Of a DNA stretch of 64,000 bases, positions 53,612 to 62,803 are shown piece after piece. Origin of the DNA: Croceivirga sp. (GTDB lineage Bacteria > Bacteroidota > Bacteroidia > Flavobacteriales > Flavobacteriaceae). The first letter of the stretch is position 1. Each line of letters begins with the position of its first letter. The stretch covers positions 1 through 64,000 of the forward strand of contig JANQSA010000064.1 in the NCBI GenBank assembly GCA_028284285.1, in the 5' to 3' direction. A model generated the notes under the pieces. The model was not told where the DNA came from and did no database searches. It was given only the letters and a program-made list of their open reading frames with translations. Position numbers and translations under genes: made by a program.

Positions 53612-54796
53612 TTAAAATGCCTCTGATAGATTAAAGGAGAAAGTGGTCTGCCTGCCGTTGACACCATTGCTGCCTTCCCGAAGACCATAGGCAAAATCAA
53701 TTCTGAGGTTCATACGATTCTTTTTGTTGAAAAGAACTCTTAAGCCCCCTCCCAATGCCAAGTTGGTATTGGATATTTTGTAAGAACCCGTTTCTCCATA
53801 GGCCTGCTGACCATTAACGAACATCACCATACCCAAGCCTTTCCAAAAATGGGATCCGGGATATTCCAGATTTTCATCACGCCAAAAAGGTAAGCGGTAT
53901 TCAATATCAATTTGTTGTGAATGCCGGTCCTGGAAAGTTCCTCGAAAATAACCCCTGCTGTTTGGGCGGGAAAGCCCGTATAATGGGATATTACCCGTGC
54001 TGCCAAAAGGATGTTTCCAGTCTTGGATCAGGCGAAAGGCCAAGGTATGGTTTTTAAAAGGGTTAACGTATTTGATAAGTTCAACTCGCGACGCATGGTA
54101 CTCAAAATCACTTCCAAAGATTTTGGAATTGGCCAGAAACGATAACTGAAGAAAATGTCCCCTTCTCGAATTAATGATCTTATCCCGGGTATCTGAGGTC
54201 AATAAAAGTCCCAGGCCAACTCGTTTTCCCACTATCCGACTTTGGAGACGATTTAGTTTTTCCGCACCCTGAAGTATTTGAAAAGAATTGGGAATGGGGT
54301 CGTAGTCCAGGACATTTTCGATATTGACCGTAGGACCAAAGAACAGTTTTTCCCCTACTTTTTTTTGATAACTTCCCTGAAAACCAACTCGCGCTACCGT
54401 TACATTCAGGTAGTTCAGGACGTCATCTGAATCATTTTCGGTGAGCAGAAGGCTTGGATCATTACCAAGGCCATAATTTCTATCCGGGGCATCAAAATAA
54501 TACAGCCAGCCATTGATGCGGTCATTATTGGATAAAAAGAATTGATTGCCGGACTCCAAAAACAATTGGTTGCGTGTAGTGTAAATTGCCGACATGTTTA
54601 CGAAAGAAACAGGGATGTCCTCTTTTCCCTTGCTCAGATCAAAGTACCGGAACCCAATTGCTCCCAGGTTAAGTGCAGATTCAGCAGAATAGGTGATAAC
54701 AGGAAGCCAGTCGTACTTCCTTGCCGAGGCAGAATCCTGTGCGGTTGTAGCTTGCCAAAAAAGTGCTGAAGTTAGAATTACAAGTATACGTTTCAT
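53612..54796 (-). CDS. Omp85/BamA-type surface-antigen barrel, POTRA-less
   Basis: A 394-residue outer-membrane protein: signal peptide (about 1-19), then directly a bacterial-surface-antigen barrel, with no POTRA domains. Typical features are RVGLGLLLTSDTRDKIINSRRGHFLQLSF and a late RLPFWR/GLGGGLRVLFN strand pair (GRGF-like loop replaced by LSRPNSRGYFRG). It may be a lipid or protein export barrel of the patatin-associated/TamA-like type. Its link to the preceding export operon is only by proximity. Confidence 0.82.
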   Translation of the reverse strand: MKRILVILTSALFWQATTAQDSASARKYDWLPVITYSAESALNLGAIGFRYFDLSKGKEDIPVSFVNMSAIYTTRNQLFLESGNQFFLSNNDRINGWLYYFDAPDRNYGLGNDPSLLLTENDSDDVLNYLNVTVARVGFQGSYQKKVGEKLFFGPTVNIENVLDYDPIPNSFQILQGAEKLNRLQSRIVGKRVGLGLLLTSDTRDKIINSRRGHFLQLSFLANSKIFGSDFEYHASRVELIKYVNPFKNHTLAFRLIQDWKHPFGSTGNIPLYGLSRPNSRGYFRGTFQDRHSQQIDIEYRLPFWRDENLEYPGSHFWKGLGMVMFVNGQQAYGETGSYKISNTNLALGGGLRVLFNKKNRMNLRIDFAYGLREGSNGVNGRQTTFSFNLSEAF

Positions 54797-54847
54797 GATT
54801 ACATATGGATTTTGATTGATGATGTAAAGCGATAGGGGCTATCCTAC

Positions 54848-55636
54848 CTAATTATCCGGCTTTTTGGGTTTCCTGGTTTTTAATGTTAGTTTCATGATTT
54901 TCAATACGGGAAGACCAATAAGACCTACAGCAATAGCCCCCAGAAATACTAAACTGAAGTAAAACGGGCTATAATGTGAGCCCATCGTTGGGAAAACAAA
55001 AACAGATAGATTGATTTGCATATGGAACAAAATGGTGATAAACACATTTCTCCCGTAGTTCAGGAATAACCCTACCATTACAATCCTTTTTAGGACAGAG
55101 GCAATACCTTGCCAGAAGATCCAATGGAGTTCTTTCCCCATTTGGATATAGGGTATTAAATGCCAAATAGCCCAAACAACACCCACGATTAACCCCGTAT
55201 ATAAGATGCCATTTCTTTTTAAAAGGGCATTGGTGGCGTATCCTGTCCATCCAATTTCCTCCAATGCCGCACCTATGAAAAAGAATACTGCTAAAAACAT
55301 TATGTCATGGAGGGAGGTTTGGATGGGCGGTAAATCAATTCCCGCGCTACGCATAACGAAAAATGTCAAGGTCAAAACGAAGGGCATGATCAGAATGGCC
55401 AGTACGTATCCGACCATAGGGGTAGATTTCAAATCAAAGGATTTCCAAATAAGTTCCTTCAATTCCCTAAAAGAATGGTGAATCCCCAGTGCAAGTGCCG
55501 GGCATACCACCATTAGAGCGCTAACGGGTAATCCAACGGGCAACAAGCCATCACCGAAATTCCCTATCAAATAGAAGGGAACGGAAAGGATAACTATCCA
55601 AAGGAAATAGCTAAAAGTCTTTAAGGATATTCGCAT
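54848..55636 (-). CDS. CPBP-family intramembrane protease-like protein
   Basis: From ATG 55636 (the track start at 55678 adds a polar, signal-spoiling tail) the product has 262 residues and about eight membrane helices. CPBP motif 1 reads EEIGWTGYAT where the family normally has EExxxR, so the Arg is replaced by Thr. Motif 2 is WAIWHLIPY and the third His lies in FHMQINLSVF. It is probably a CAAX-type protease/bacteriocin-immunity homologue; activity is uncertain because of the missing Arg. Confidence 0.8.
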   Translation of the reverse strand: MRISLKTFSYFLWIVILSVPFYLIGNFGDGLLPVGLPVSALMVVCPALALGIHHSFRELKELIWKSFDLKSTPMVGYVLAILIMPFVLTLTFFVMRSAGIDLPPIQTSLHDIMFLAVFFFIGAALEEIGWTGYATNALLKRNGILYTGLIVGVVWAIWHLIPYIQMGKELHWIFWQGIASVLKRIVMVGLFLNYGRNVFITILFHMQINLSVFVFPTMGSHYSPFYFSLVFLGAIAVGLIGLPVLKIMKLTLKTRKPKKPDN

Positions 55637-55988
55637 TGTTTTTGATGTTTGATGGGAAAATGAAATGCCTACATCCACCCAAATACCAATACTGTCGTTT
55701 ATACAGCCGTTTGTCTATGAGTCAAAAAAGGATGGGTTTCACACTTTTCATCTTCCATCCTTAGATAGTTGTGAACAAAGCTCTTTGGTTAAAATGAGAA
55801 GAAAAAGGAAAGGGTGTTCCGGAAACCGTATTCAGGACAAATTCTTAGGTTACCGAAATTTGATTTCGAAATTGTTTGCCTGTCTACTTGCTGGCGAACC
55901 ATTGCCGCTACAGTACTACCTGGGGCAATTTATAAGTCATACTTTTCCTAACAACAGTATCATGGATTCGGCCGGATGGAATTGCTGC
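55637..55988. other. Intergenic stretch without a recognised gene
   Basis: 352 bases between the CPBP gene and the alpha/beta hydrolase gene. The plus-strand track ORF (55665-56096) overlaps the hydrolase gene and has an unlikely composition. No RNA or terminator was recognised. Confidence 0.5.
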
Positions 55989-56834
55989 TCAGGCATTTTT
56001 TTCAATAAACTCAAGGGTAAGCGGTATGGAATCTTCCGAGTCCTTTCCTATCCAAAAGAGATGCCCCCACGTATTACGGAGGATTTCAAATTTTGAATGG
56101 GGAATCATTTCATGTGCATGTCGGGCATGCGCTATGGAGACAGAAGTGTCATTTTCACTATGGATGATCAGCGTAGGACATTTTACTTTCGCAACCACAT
56201 CCTTAGGGACATCTTGATCGATATCATTCAAAAAACCGTATCCGGAATTATAATATCTCAGGGCGGATATCAATTCCCGGATAGCTTCCCTGGTCAATTG
56301 GTGAGCAGGATGCATGGAAAACTGGGAATAAAAACTTCCGGCCATCATTTTGGGAAAAATCCTGGAAAAGAACCTTACCATTCCCCAGGTGAATTTTTCA
56401 ATTTTCGGGTGAAATAGCAGTTGTGCCGTTTTATAGATTTTTCCATTCTCATCCAGCCATTTTTTAGAAATTGCGGAAGCCAGGATTAGTGCATTCACCT
56501 TATTGGGATAATTTGCAGCCAGTTCAATCGCTGTTAGGCCCCCTGCCGAAATACCGTATACCGTCACCTTGCTCAAAGACAATACACTTAATAATTCCGC
56601 AATTAGATCGGCAGACTTCCGTGGCGTCCGATTATCGTTCAAGGGGGTTTTACCGTAGCCCGGGCGAGATGGGGTGATCAATTGAAATTTTTTCAGGTCA
56701 AATCCCTTATGGCAAAGCGTCTCCCGGCAATTTGAGTGTCCTCCATGTATAAACACTATGGGAATTCCGTTTCCTATGGCACTATACTCGATATCCCCCA
56801 GTGGGGTATGTATTACTTTACTGTTCATTTGCAT
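55989..56834 (-). CDS. Alpha/beta hydrolase
   Basis: A 281-residue serine hydrolase: oxyanion region FIHGGHSN, nucleophile elbow YGISAGG (GxSxG), catalytic Asp in HSENDTSV and His in TWGHLFW. It lacks a signal peptide. A cap region of about 60 residues (WLDENGKIYKTAQLLFHP...) precedes the last strands. The substrate is unknown. Confidence 0.88.
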   Translation of the reverse strand: MQMNSKVIHTPLGDIEYSAIGNGIPIVFIHGGHSNCRETLCHKGFDLKKFQLITPSRPGYGKTPLNDNRTPRKSADLIAELLSVLSLSKVTVYGISAGGLTAIELAANYPNKVNALILASAISKKWLDENGKIYKTAQLLFHPKIEKFTWGMVRFFSRIFPKMMAGSFYSQFSMHPAHQLTREAIRELISALRYYNSGYGFLNDIDQDVPKDVVAKVKCPTLIIHSENDTSVSIAHARHAHEMIPHSKFEILRNTWGHLFWIGKDSEDSIPLTLEFIEKNA

Positions 56835-56942
56835 TTACCCTGCATGTGTAACAAATAAGTAAGTCTATTTATTGTTTTTCCTTTGGGCGTAATAAAATTA
56901 AGGTTCTACTCTTTTCAAGCGCACCGGAATACTGGCGGTATC

Positions 56943-57189
56943 TCATGATTGAGGTTTTTGTTCGTAAACAACATACTTGACCGCATTCCGTTGCTTTCTA
57001 TACTTCATTTTCTTCCGTCCAATTTGTCTAAATTCCTCGACGGTAAAAATCTTCGTCGTAATTGGTACTAAAGTAGATGTCATCACCAGTAAAGTATCCT
57101 ATGGTTTGGTCTTCTACCTTAACAGTAAAACCCGTATGGGTTGGGACTACTTCGAATTTATTGGTTGCTAAACTTTCATGGGAGCAGGA
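56943..57189 (-). pseudogene. Possible remnant of a small gene
   Basis: Two overlapping minus-strand frames look coding but do not join. One (no start codon) reads ESLATNKFEVV...FYRRGI and stops near 57031. The other reads MTSTLVPITT...YEQKPQS (46 residues, stop 56943). A one-base frameshift would fuse them into a single product of about 75-80 residues. Neither matches a family I know. The fragment is all that the 56835-57244 gap contains apart from the palindrome at 57226. Confidence 0.3.
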
Positions 57190-57225
57190 TCAAAAACATA
57201 CGATTTTTTAGTTTTTCACGTTTTA

Positions 57226-57241
57226 GTAAGATATATCTTAC
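57226..57241. promoter_or_regulatory. Perfect 16-bp palindrome before the FIST gene
   Basis: GTAAGATATATCTTAC, perfectly self-complementary, ends 3 bases before the ATG at 57245. It is too close to the start to be upstream activation; it would act as a repressor site or as an mRNA hairpin masking the start. Confidence 0.55.
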
Positions 57242-57244
57242 ATT

Positions 57245-58369
57245 ATGCGAATATTCCAACACTCCATCCTGTCATCAGAAATGTTAGCAGAAATGAATAT
57301 AGGTTTTGACCCGGATGTCATTTTTCTTTTTGTATCACCTCAGTTTCGGAAAACGGAAAAAATTGTAGGCGCTTTGAAGGTGCAGTATCCGGAAACTGTT
57401 ATCGTAGGATGCTCCACAGCCGGAGAGATCATGGGGGATCAGGTATTGGACGGGAGCATTGCATTGACTGCCGTAAAATTTCGAGCCACGAGGGTGAGTT
57501 TGGCCGAGACTTTTGTAAGCCATCACAAAGACAGTCTATCCACGGGTCACCACCTGTACGAACAACTTCGTGCTGAGGATCTGAAGCATATCCTTGTTTT
57601 TAGCGATGGACTTCTGGTGAATGGGGCGAACCTGGTTAAGGGACTTAATCAAGGGGCTGATACTACCGTTAGCATTACCGGTGGTCTCGCAGGTGATGGT
57701 GTGGATTTTGGGAGCACCTTTGTCATATCCAATGAGGGGATTGCTTCCGGAAAAATTGTGGCTTTGGGGCTTTACGGTGATGCGTTAAAAGTAGGCTACG
57801 GTTCAAAAGGGGGATGGGATAGCTTTGGTGTGGAACGCCTGGTGACCAGGTCAAAGGACAATGTACTATATGAGTTGGATGGCTTTCCTGCCCTTGAGCT
57901 GTATAAATCATTTTTAGGAGATAAAGCCGAGGAATTGCCAAGCTCAGGTTTGTTGTTTCCCTTGAGTTTACGGGACGAAGAGCATCAGATTCCAGTGGTG
58001 CGTACCATTCTCTCTATAGATGAAAAAGCCCAAAGCCTGACTTTTGCAGGTAATATACCGGAAGGGGCCTATGTTCGGTTGATGAAGGCCAATGTGGATC
58101 ACCTTATCAATGGCGCAGAGCAATCTGCCAGAATTGGCGCTCTTCAAGAAGCGCAAGGAGATCAGTTGGCCTTTCTGATCAGTTGTGTGGGCAGACGCTT
58201 GGTGCTCAAACAGTTGGTGGAGGAAGAAGTAGAAGCCGTAAACGGTATTCTGGGTAAAAATACCTTCACCACCGGGTTCTATTCGTATGGGGAGATTGCA
58301 CCTTTTGATCAGTTCTCGCCATGCACCTTACACAACCAAACCATGACCATAACCACATTTACCGAATGA
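57245..58369 (+). CDS. FIST-domain sensor protein
   Basis: A 374-residue cytosolic protein with FIST_N (about 20-215; VIVGCSTAGEIMGDQ, SITGGLAGDGVDF) and FIST_C (about 220-360; LISCVGRRLVL, TTGFYSYGEIAPF). FIST domains bind small ligands. A subgroup, NosP, binds haem and senses NO beside a histidine kinase. The gene's stop overlaps the start of the hybrid kinase gene as ATGA, so the two proteins form a sensory pair. Haem binding cannot be judged from sequence. Confidence 0.9.
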   Translation: MRIFQHSILSSEMLAEMNIGFDPDVIFLFVSPQFRKTEKIVGALKVQYPETVIVGCSTAGEIMGDQVLDGSIALTAVKFRATRVSLAETFVSHHKDSLSTGHHLYEQLRAEDLKHILVFSDGLLVNGANLVKGLNQGADTTVSITGGLAGDGVDFGSTFVISNEGIASGKIVALGLYGDALKVGYGSKGGWDSFGVERLVTRSKDNVLYELDGFPALELYKSFLGDKAEELPSSGLLFPLSLRDEEHQIPVVRTILSIDEKAQSLTFAGNIPEGAYVRLMKANVDHLINGAEQSARIGALQEAQGDQLAFLISCVGRRLVLKQLVEEEVEAVNGILGKNTFTTGFYSYGEIAPFDQFSPCTLHNQTMTITTFTE

Positions 58370-60144
58370 GGACCTACCATAGACTCCTTAAACGCCAGCT
58401 CAAAAAGTTGAATATGAGCGAAAAGGACCGGAAGCCCATTGCTGACTTTTTAGAGATGGTGGACACGGCCTATCACTCTTTTGATCGGGATGTGGGTCAT
58501 TTGGAAACCATTTTGGAAAAGAGTTCCCAGGAACTTTATGAGGCTAATAGACGGCTTAGGGACGATGTAATGACAGTGTCCCAGCAGCTCACCAATGTTG
58601 CGGCGAACATAAAGGATGTCATCTTTGAAATGGATACCTCCGGGAAATGGACCTATTTGAATCCTGCATGGGAAGTGGTAATGGGTTGTTCTGTTTCACA
58701 AAGCCTGGGAACACCCTATCACCTTTGTTTTACAAATAGCGACGGCGTTCCCATGGGAGATTTTCTTGAGGTGAACACTATTGGTCTTGGTGAATGCAGC
58801 CGGAGAGTTGAAATTACCTCAGCACAAGGGAAACGGAAATGGATAGCCTTATCTCTAAAACCCTTACTATCTGAGGAAGGAAATGTTTTGGGGTATATCG
58901 GAACACTTTCGGACATCACGCAGCTAAAAAAAACAGAATTGGCGATGATGCGTGCCCATAGAACAGCAACCAAAGCAAACAAGGCAAAGGACGATTTTTT
59001 GTCAATGATGTCCCATGAGATTCGTACGCCACTTAATGCAGTGATCGGAATAAGTAACTTGCTGCTTTTGGAGAACCCAAAAGCGGATCAGATGGAAAAT
59101 CTGGATGCCTTACGGTACTCATCAGAGCATCTGTTATCCCTGGTGAATGATATTCTTGACTTCAATAAGATTGCCTCGGGCTCCATGAAACTGGATGCAC
59201 ATGTCTTTGATCTGCGAGGATTGCTGGAGAAATTAGAAAGGATTTTTCAGCCCAATGCCAAAGAGAAACAAATTGCCTTAAGGGTAACCATAGATCCGGA
59301 ATTGCCGCACCTGATAGTAGGGGATAGTTCCGGAATATCGCAGGTATTAACCAATCTACTTGGCAATGCGCTTAAGTTTACGGAAGTAGGAGAAGTTTCT
59401 TTACGCGTAAAGGTACTTAAGGTGACGGCTTCCAACTGTAGGCTTTCCTTTGCCGTTGAGGATACGGGAATTGGAATCCCCAAAAAGCGCCTGGAAACTA
59501 TTTTTAATCCTTTTGAACAAGCAGATTCCAGCATTGGCAGGGAGTACGGTGGTTCAGGATTGGGCTTGGCGATTTGTCAACAACTTCTGCAATTGATGGA
59601 CAGTTATCTGGAAGTAGTCAGTACAGAAGGTCGGGGAACCACCTTCAGTTTTGTTTTAAATCTGGGAACTACCAGGGAAACTGCTCCGGTAAACGTAATT
59701 CCAAAAGTATCCGCTTTTACAGAGGAGGAGGATTTCCCCCTCAAAGGCGTACGTATCCTTGTGGCCGAGGACAACAGGGTAAATACGATGGTCATTGAAA
59801 AATTTCTGAAGAAATGGCAAGCGGACTATGATTTAGTTGAAAATGGGAAAATAGCCACCGAAAAAGCAGCTTCTCAACGGTATGATTTGATTTTAATGGA
59901 TCTTCATATGCCGGTGATGGACGGTTTTGAAGCCGCCAAGACCATTAGGGAATCGGAACTTTCCAAAAATAAGTCGGTTCCGATTTATGCGCTATCAGCT
60001 TCAACAGGAGTATACACGGACAAGAACATTAAAGATTTTGGTATGGGAGGGCTGATTCCAAAACCTTTTGATCCTGGAAGACTGTTGCAGCAATTGGTTC
60101 AAATTGTGAAAGAAAGTCTTGCAGACCACTACCTTAAATTATAA
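58366..60144 (+). CDS. PAS-containing hybrid histidine kinase
   Basis: Start at ATG 58366, the ATGA overlap with the FIST gene. The 592-residue soluble kinase has an N-terminal coiled coil (about 1-75) and a PAS domain (about 80-195; DVIFEMDTSGKWTYLNPAWE). The phosphoacceptor is in SMMSHEIRTPLNAVIG (His near 216). The ATPase domain has NLLGNALKFT, DTGIGIP and GSGLGLAI. A C-terminal receiver (about 460-585) has Asp near 511 in LILMDLHMPVMDG. With no membrane segment it must take its signal from a partner, most likely the FIST protein. Confidence 0.93.
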   Translation: MRTYHRLLKRQLKKLNMSEKDRKPIADFLEMVDTAYHSFDRDVGHLETILEKSSQELYEANRRLRDDVMTVSQQLTNVAANIKDVIFEMDTSGKWTYLNPAWEVVMGCSVSQSLGTPYHLCFTNSDGVPMGDFLEVNTIGLGECSRRVEITSAQGKRKWIALSLKPLLSEEGNVLGYIGTLSDITQLKKTELAMMRAHRTATKANKAKDDFLSMMSHEIRTPLNAVIGISNLLLLENPKADQMENLDALRYSSEHLLSLVNDILDFNKIASGSMKLDAHVFDLRGLLEKLERIFQPNAKEKQIALRVTIDPELPHLIVGDSSGISQVLTNLLGNALKFTEVGEVSLRVKVLKVTASNCRLSFAVEDTGIGIPKKRLETIFNPFEQADSSIGREYGGSGLGLAICQQLLQLMDSYLEVVSTEGRGTTFSFVLNLGTTRETAPVNVIPKVSAFTEEEDFPLKGVRILVAEDNRVNTMVIEKFLKKWQADYDLVENGKIATEKAASQRYDLILMDLHMPVMDGFEAAKTIRESELSKNKSVPIYALSASTGVYTDKNIKDFGMGGLIPKPFDPGRLLQQLVQIVKESLADHYLKL

Positions 60145-60201
60145 AGGTTCAATTTGATTCTTAGGTAAAAGCTCAAAAAGCAAAGACCGTATCGGGCTTG
60201 A

Positions 60202-61050
60202 CTAAGCTTTACGTAAATTAATTTGTAAATCCGTTTTTAGGATTGAAGTAGCTTTTCCTCTGACACTTCCGGTTACAGGCATCGTATTTTGGTAGTTGGC
60301 GCTTGCGCAAAGTGGAAAATATCTATCTGTGGTTTTAATGCCGTTAGAGGGATCATATCCTATCCACCCGGCCCCCGGAAGAAATATCTCTGTCCAGGCA
60401 TGTAGTTCGTAAATTGGGTTTTCCGTTTGAATAAAATAATATCCACTCACAAACCGGGAGGCTATCCCAATGTGCCGCAGCAATTGAATTTGCATCCAGG
60501 CAAGATCCCTGCAAGACCCCTTTTTCGAATTAAAAGTCTTGTTTGCTGAGTTAGGTTCACCAACTTCTCGTGTTTCCAAGGTAAAATCCGTCTGAATCCG
60601 CATAGTCAATTCACTCATAAACGGAAGGGTCTCTGAATTTACGGTTCTCAGGATCTGGTTTACATACTCTTGCAGGGATGTATTGATCAATGATATTTCC
60701 AAATACGGACGCAAAATTTTTTTTAGGGCCTCGGAATAGAAATACGGGATTTTCCTGTATTCTGAAGGCCACAAAAGAAAATTAAAAGGATTATACTCTT
60801 TTTTAGATACCATCGATATTGCCTTTATATGTAAACGGTGGTGCTTGCCCTCAAACCAACTGAAATGAACAATGTTGTTTTCAACATCGGTCTGTTCGGA
60901 GATTTCCACCGGTTTCGGGGATATCATCAACCTGAAACTTTTTAGATGTACATAAGGCACATCCTGGGGTCTGAACCGAAAATAATGGGGTTCAAAAAAG
61001 ACGTTGTCCCCATAGATGTATTCCGTTTCATGTATTATTTCAAGTTCCAT
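60202..61050 (-). CDS. Transglutaminase-like protein of the Anbu cluster
   Basis: A 282-residue protein with the N-terminal beta domain of bacterial transglutaminase-like proteins (IIHETEYIY..) and the catalytic core: Cys in KGSCRDLAW, His in LHAWTEIF, Asp in GYDPSNG. It probably acts as a peptidase or amide-bond-forming enzyme. It is 2 bp downstream of the Anbu gene, the standard neighbourhood with alpha-E and ATP-grasp genes. Confidence 0.92.
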   Translation of the reverse strand: MELEIIHETEYIYGDNVFFEPHYFRFRPQDVPYVHLKSFRLMISPKPVEISEQTDVENNIVHFSWFEGKHHRLHIKAISMVSKKEYNPFNFLLWPSEYRKIPYFYSEALKKILRPYLEISLINTSLQEYVNQILRTVNSETLPFMSELTMRIQTDFTLETREVGEPNSANKTFNSKKGSCRDLAWMQIQLLRHIGIASRFVSGYYFIQTENPIYELHAWTEIFLPGAGWIGYDPSNGIKTTDRYFPLCASANYQNTMPVTGSVRGKATSILKTDLQINLRKA

Positions 61051-61052
61051 AA

Positions 61053-61817
61053 TTACTGCTGGTTAGCAGCTTGGGCATTTCTCAAAACATCTATTGATTC
61101 GGCACTCTTTAGATTATTTATCCAATCGTCGGGAAGGGTTTTGATGGCGTCACTCAATATACCGTTCCATAGTCTTGAAATGTTCTGAAGCTCCTCCTCC
61201 TGGTATCTTTTTTCAATAATATGGAAGGAGTCTTTTTCATAATAAATGATGTCCAAAGGAAAATCCACATCATTTGCACTGATCCGCGTAGCATCAAACG
61301 AAAGAAAGCCGGCCTTAAGAGCAAATTGCATTGACGAATCGTAGTTGATCGCACGATCCAAAATGGGCTTTCCATAACCATTATTGCCTATGATAACAAA
61401 GGGAGAACCTTCGGAGACCTCTATCCAATTTCCTTCCGGATAGAGTAAATAAATCTTATGTTCTTCGTCATCCTCCAATTGTCCACCGATGATAGAAAAC
61501 AAATTGAAACTCAATCCCGCCTCCTTTAAAGACTTTTTGTCCTCATTTGCAGCGCGTTTGACTTGAGCGGAAAACGCATTGACCGCCTTATAGAGTTTGT
61601 TGAACGAATCGTCGTTCTCCTCAATGATCTCTTTAAAGTAGGTTATTGATTTATCCCGAACCGACCGCAGGCCGGAAGTCATTATAAAGAAAGAGTGCTT
61701 TTTCCTGTTTACGGTAAATACTTTCTTTGCTTGAGTAGTTTGATGTCCTGAAGTAATTCTGGTATCGGCTATGCCAACAATTCCCGATTTCAATTTAATT
61801 CCCAAACAGTAGGTCAT
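61053..61817 (-). CDS. Anbu, proteasome-like Ntn hydrolase
   Basis: A 254-residue homologue of HslV and proteasome beta subunits. Removing Met1 exposes Thr (MTYCLGIKLKSG), the usual N-terminal nucleophile. Asp in GIADTR and the Lys in AKKVF match the catalytic Asp17/Lys33 positions. SFNLFSIIGGQ and FVIIGNNGYGKPIL are typical of Anbu. It is co-translated with the alpha-E gene (4-bp ATGA overlap). Its natural substrate is unknown. Confidence 0.92.
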   Translation of the reverse strand: MTYCLGIKLKSGIVGIADTRITSGHQTTQAKKVFTVNRKKHSFFIMTSGLRSVRDKSITYFKEIIEENDDSFNKLYKAVNAFSAQVKRAANEDKKSLKEAGLSFNLFSIIGGQLEDDEEHKIYLLYPEGNWIEVSEGSPFVIIGNNGYGKPILDRAINYDSSMQFALKAGFLSFDATRISANDVDFPLDIIYYEKDSFHIIEKRYQEEELQNISRLWNGILSDAIKTLPDDWINNLKSAESIDVLRNAQAANQQ

Positions 61818-62791
61818 AGGTTTTGTGTTTTAAGATTTGGTGTCGCATATTTATTGGCAAAGAACGATTCGTAAATCGCCATGGAAATGGTATTGAGTTT
61901 TTTTTGGAGTTCGTCAATGTACTCATGAAGTCCCCCTGAGAAAATATCGTGAATATCCGCAAATTCCAATTGTGCCTTTAGTTTGCCCAATTGTTTTTCA
62001 GCATTATTTGAAAACCCGGCATGGTATCCGGTAATTGTATTTAATGATTTTCCAGCCTGGATTAAACAAAAGTTGACGGAACGAGGGAAAATCTTATCTA
62101 AAATCAGGAATTCGCAAATGTTTAAGGTAGTAAGCTTACCATATTTTTTTCGATACATATCATAGGCCGATACTGATTTGAGCAATGCCGCCCACTGGGC
62201 AAGGTCCAAAGGAGTGCCCACGTCTTTGGGTGTGGAGAGCAAGATATGATATTTAACGTCAAGGACTCTTGAGGTTTTGTCAGCACGCTCCACCAGTTGT
62301 CCTATTCTTCCAAAATGCCATCCGTCATTTCGTGAAATGGTAGTAGTAAAAATTCCGAATAATAATTGACAACCTTCCTTAATCGTATTGAAGAAGATAC
62401 GTGGGTCTTTGTTTTTCCAACGCTTTTTTTCGAACCCTTCCTTCATTAGGAAATAAATATGGTTTATTTGCTCCCAGACCTCTTTTGTTAATTCAGGCCG
62501 AATTGCCCGCGCGTTTTCCCTTGCCTTGATGATAGAACTGTAGACCGAGTTGGGATTTTGTAAATCGAAACCCAGAAAATAAATGACCTTTTCTTTCTCC
62601 ACAGTTTCGTAGGATGATTGGTACAAAGGCCAATCTCCGGTGATAATTACCAGAGGCTTCCACTGTTGTATGCTATCAGGAGCGGATTCCAGGGAAAGAT
62701 TAAAATTTACATCCATGAACCGGGCATAGTTTTCGGCACGTTCTACGTACCGGTTCATCCAATACATGCTATCCGCTATTCTACTCAGCAT
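61814..62791 (-). CDS. Alpha-E domain protein
   Basis: A 325-residue all-helical protein starting MLSRIADSMYWMNRYVERAEN, the hallmark of alpha-E proteins, with GRIGQLVERADKTSRVLDVKYH later. It is always found with circularly permuted ATP-grasp and transglutaminase proteins and is thought to support peptide synthesis or modification. It is encoded 12 bp downstream of the ATP-grasp gene. Confidence 0.94.
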   Translation of the reverse strand: MLSRIADSMYWMNRYVERAENYARFMDVNFNLSLESAPDSIQQWKPLVIITGDWPLYQSSYETVEKEKVIYFLGFDLQNPNSVYSSIIKARENARAIRPELTKEVWEQINHIYFLMKEGFEKKRWKNKDPRIFFNTIKEGCQLLFGIFTTTISRNDGWHFGRIGQLVERADKTSRVLDVKYHILLSTPKDVGTPLDLAQWAALLKSVSAYDMYRKKYGKLTTLNICEFLILDKIFPRSVNFCLIQAGKSLNTITGYHAGFSNNAEKQLGKLKAQLEFADIHDIFSGGLHEYIDELQKKLNTISMAIYESFFANKYATPNLKTQNL

Positions 62792-62803
62792 ATTCTTTCT
62801 CTG

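Noticed and set aside
55665-56096. 143-residue plus-strand ORF
   Set aside because: It overlaps the well-supported alpha/beta hydrolase gene and has no recognisable domain or export signal.
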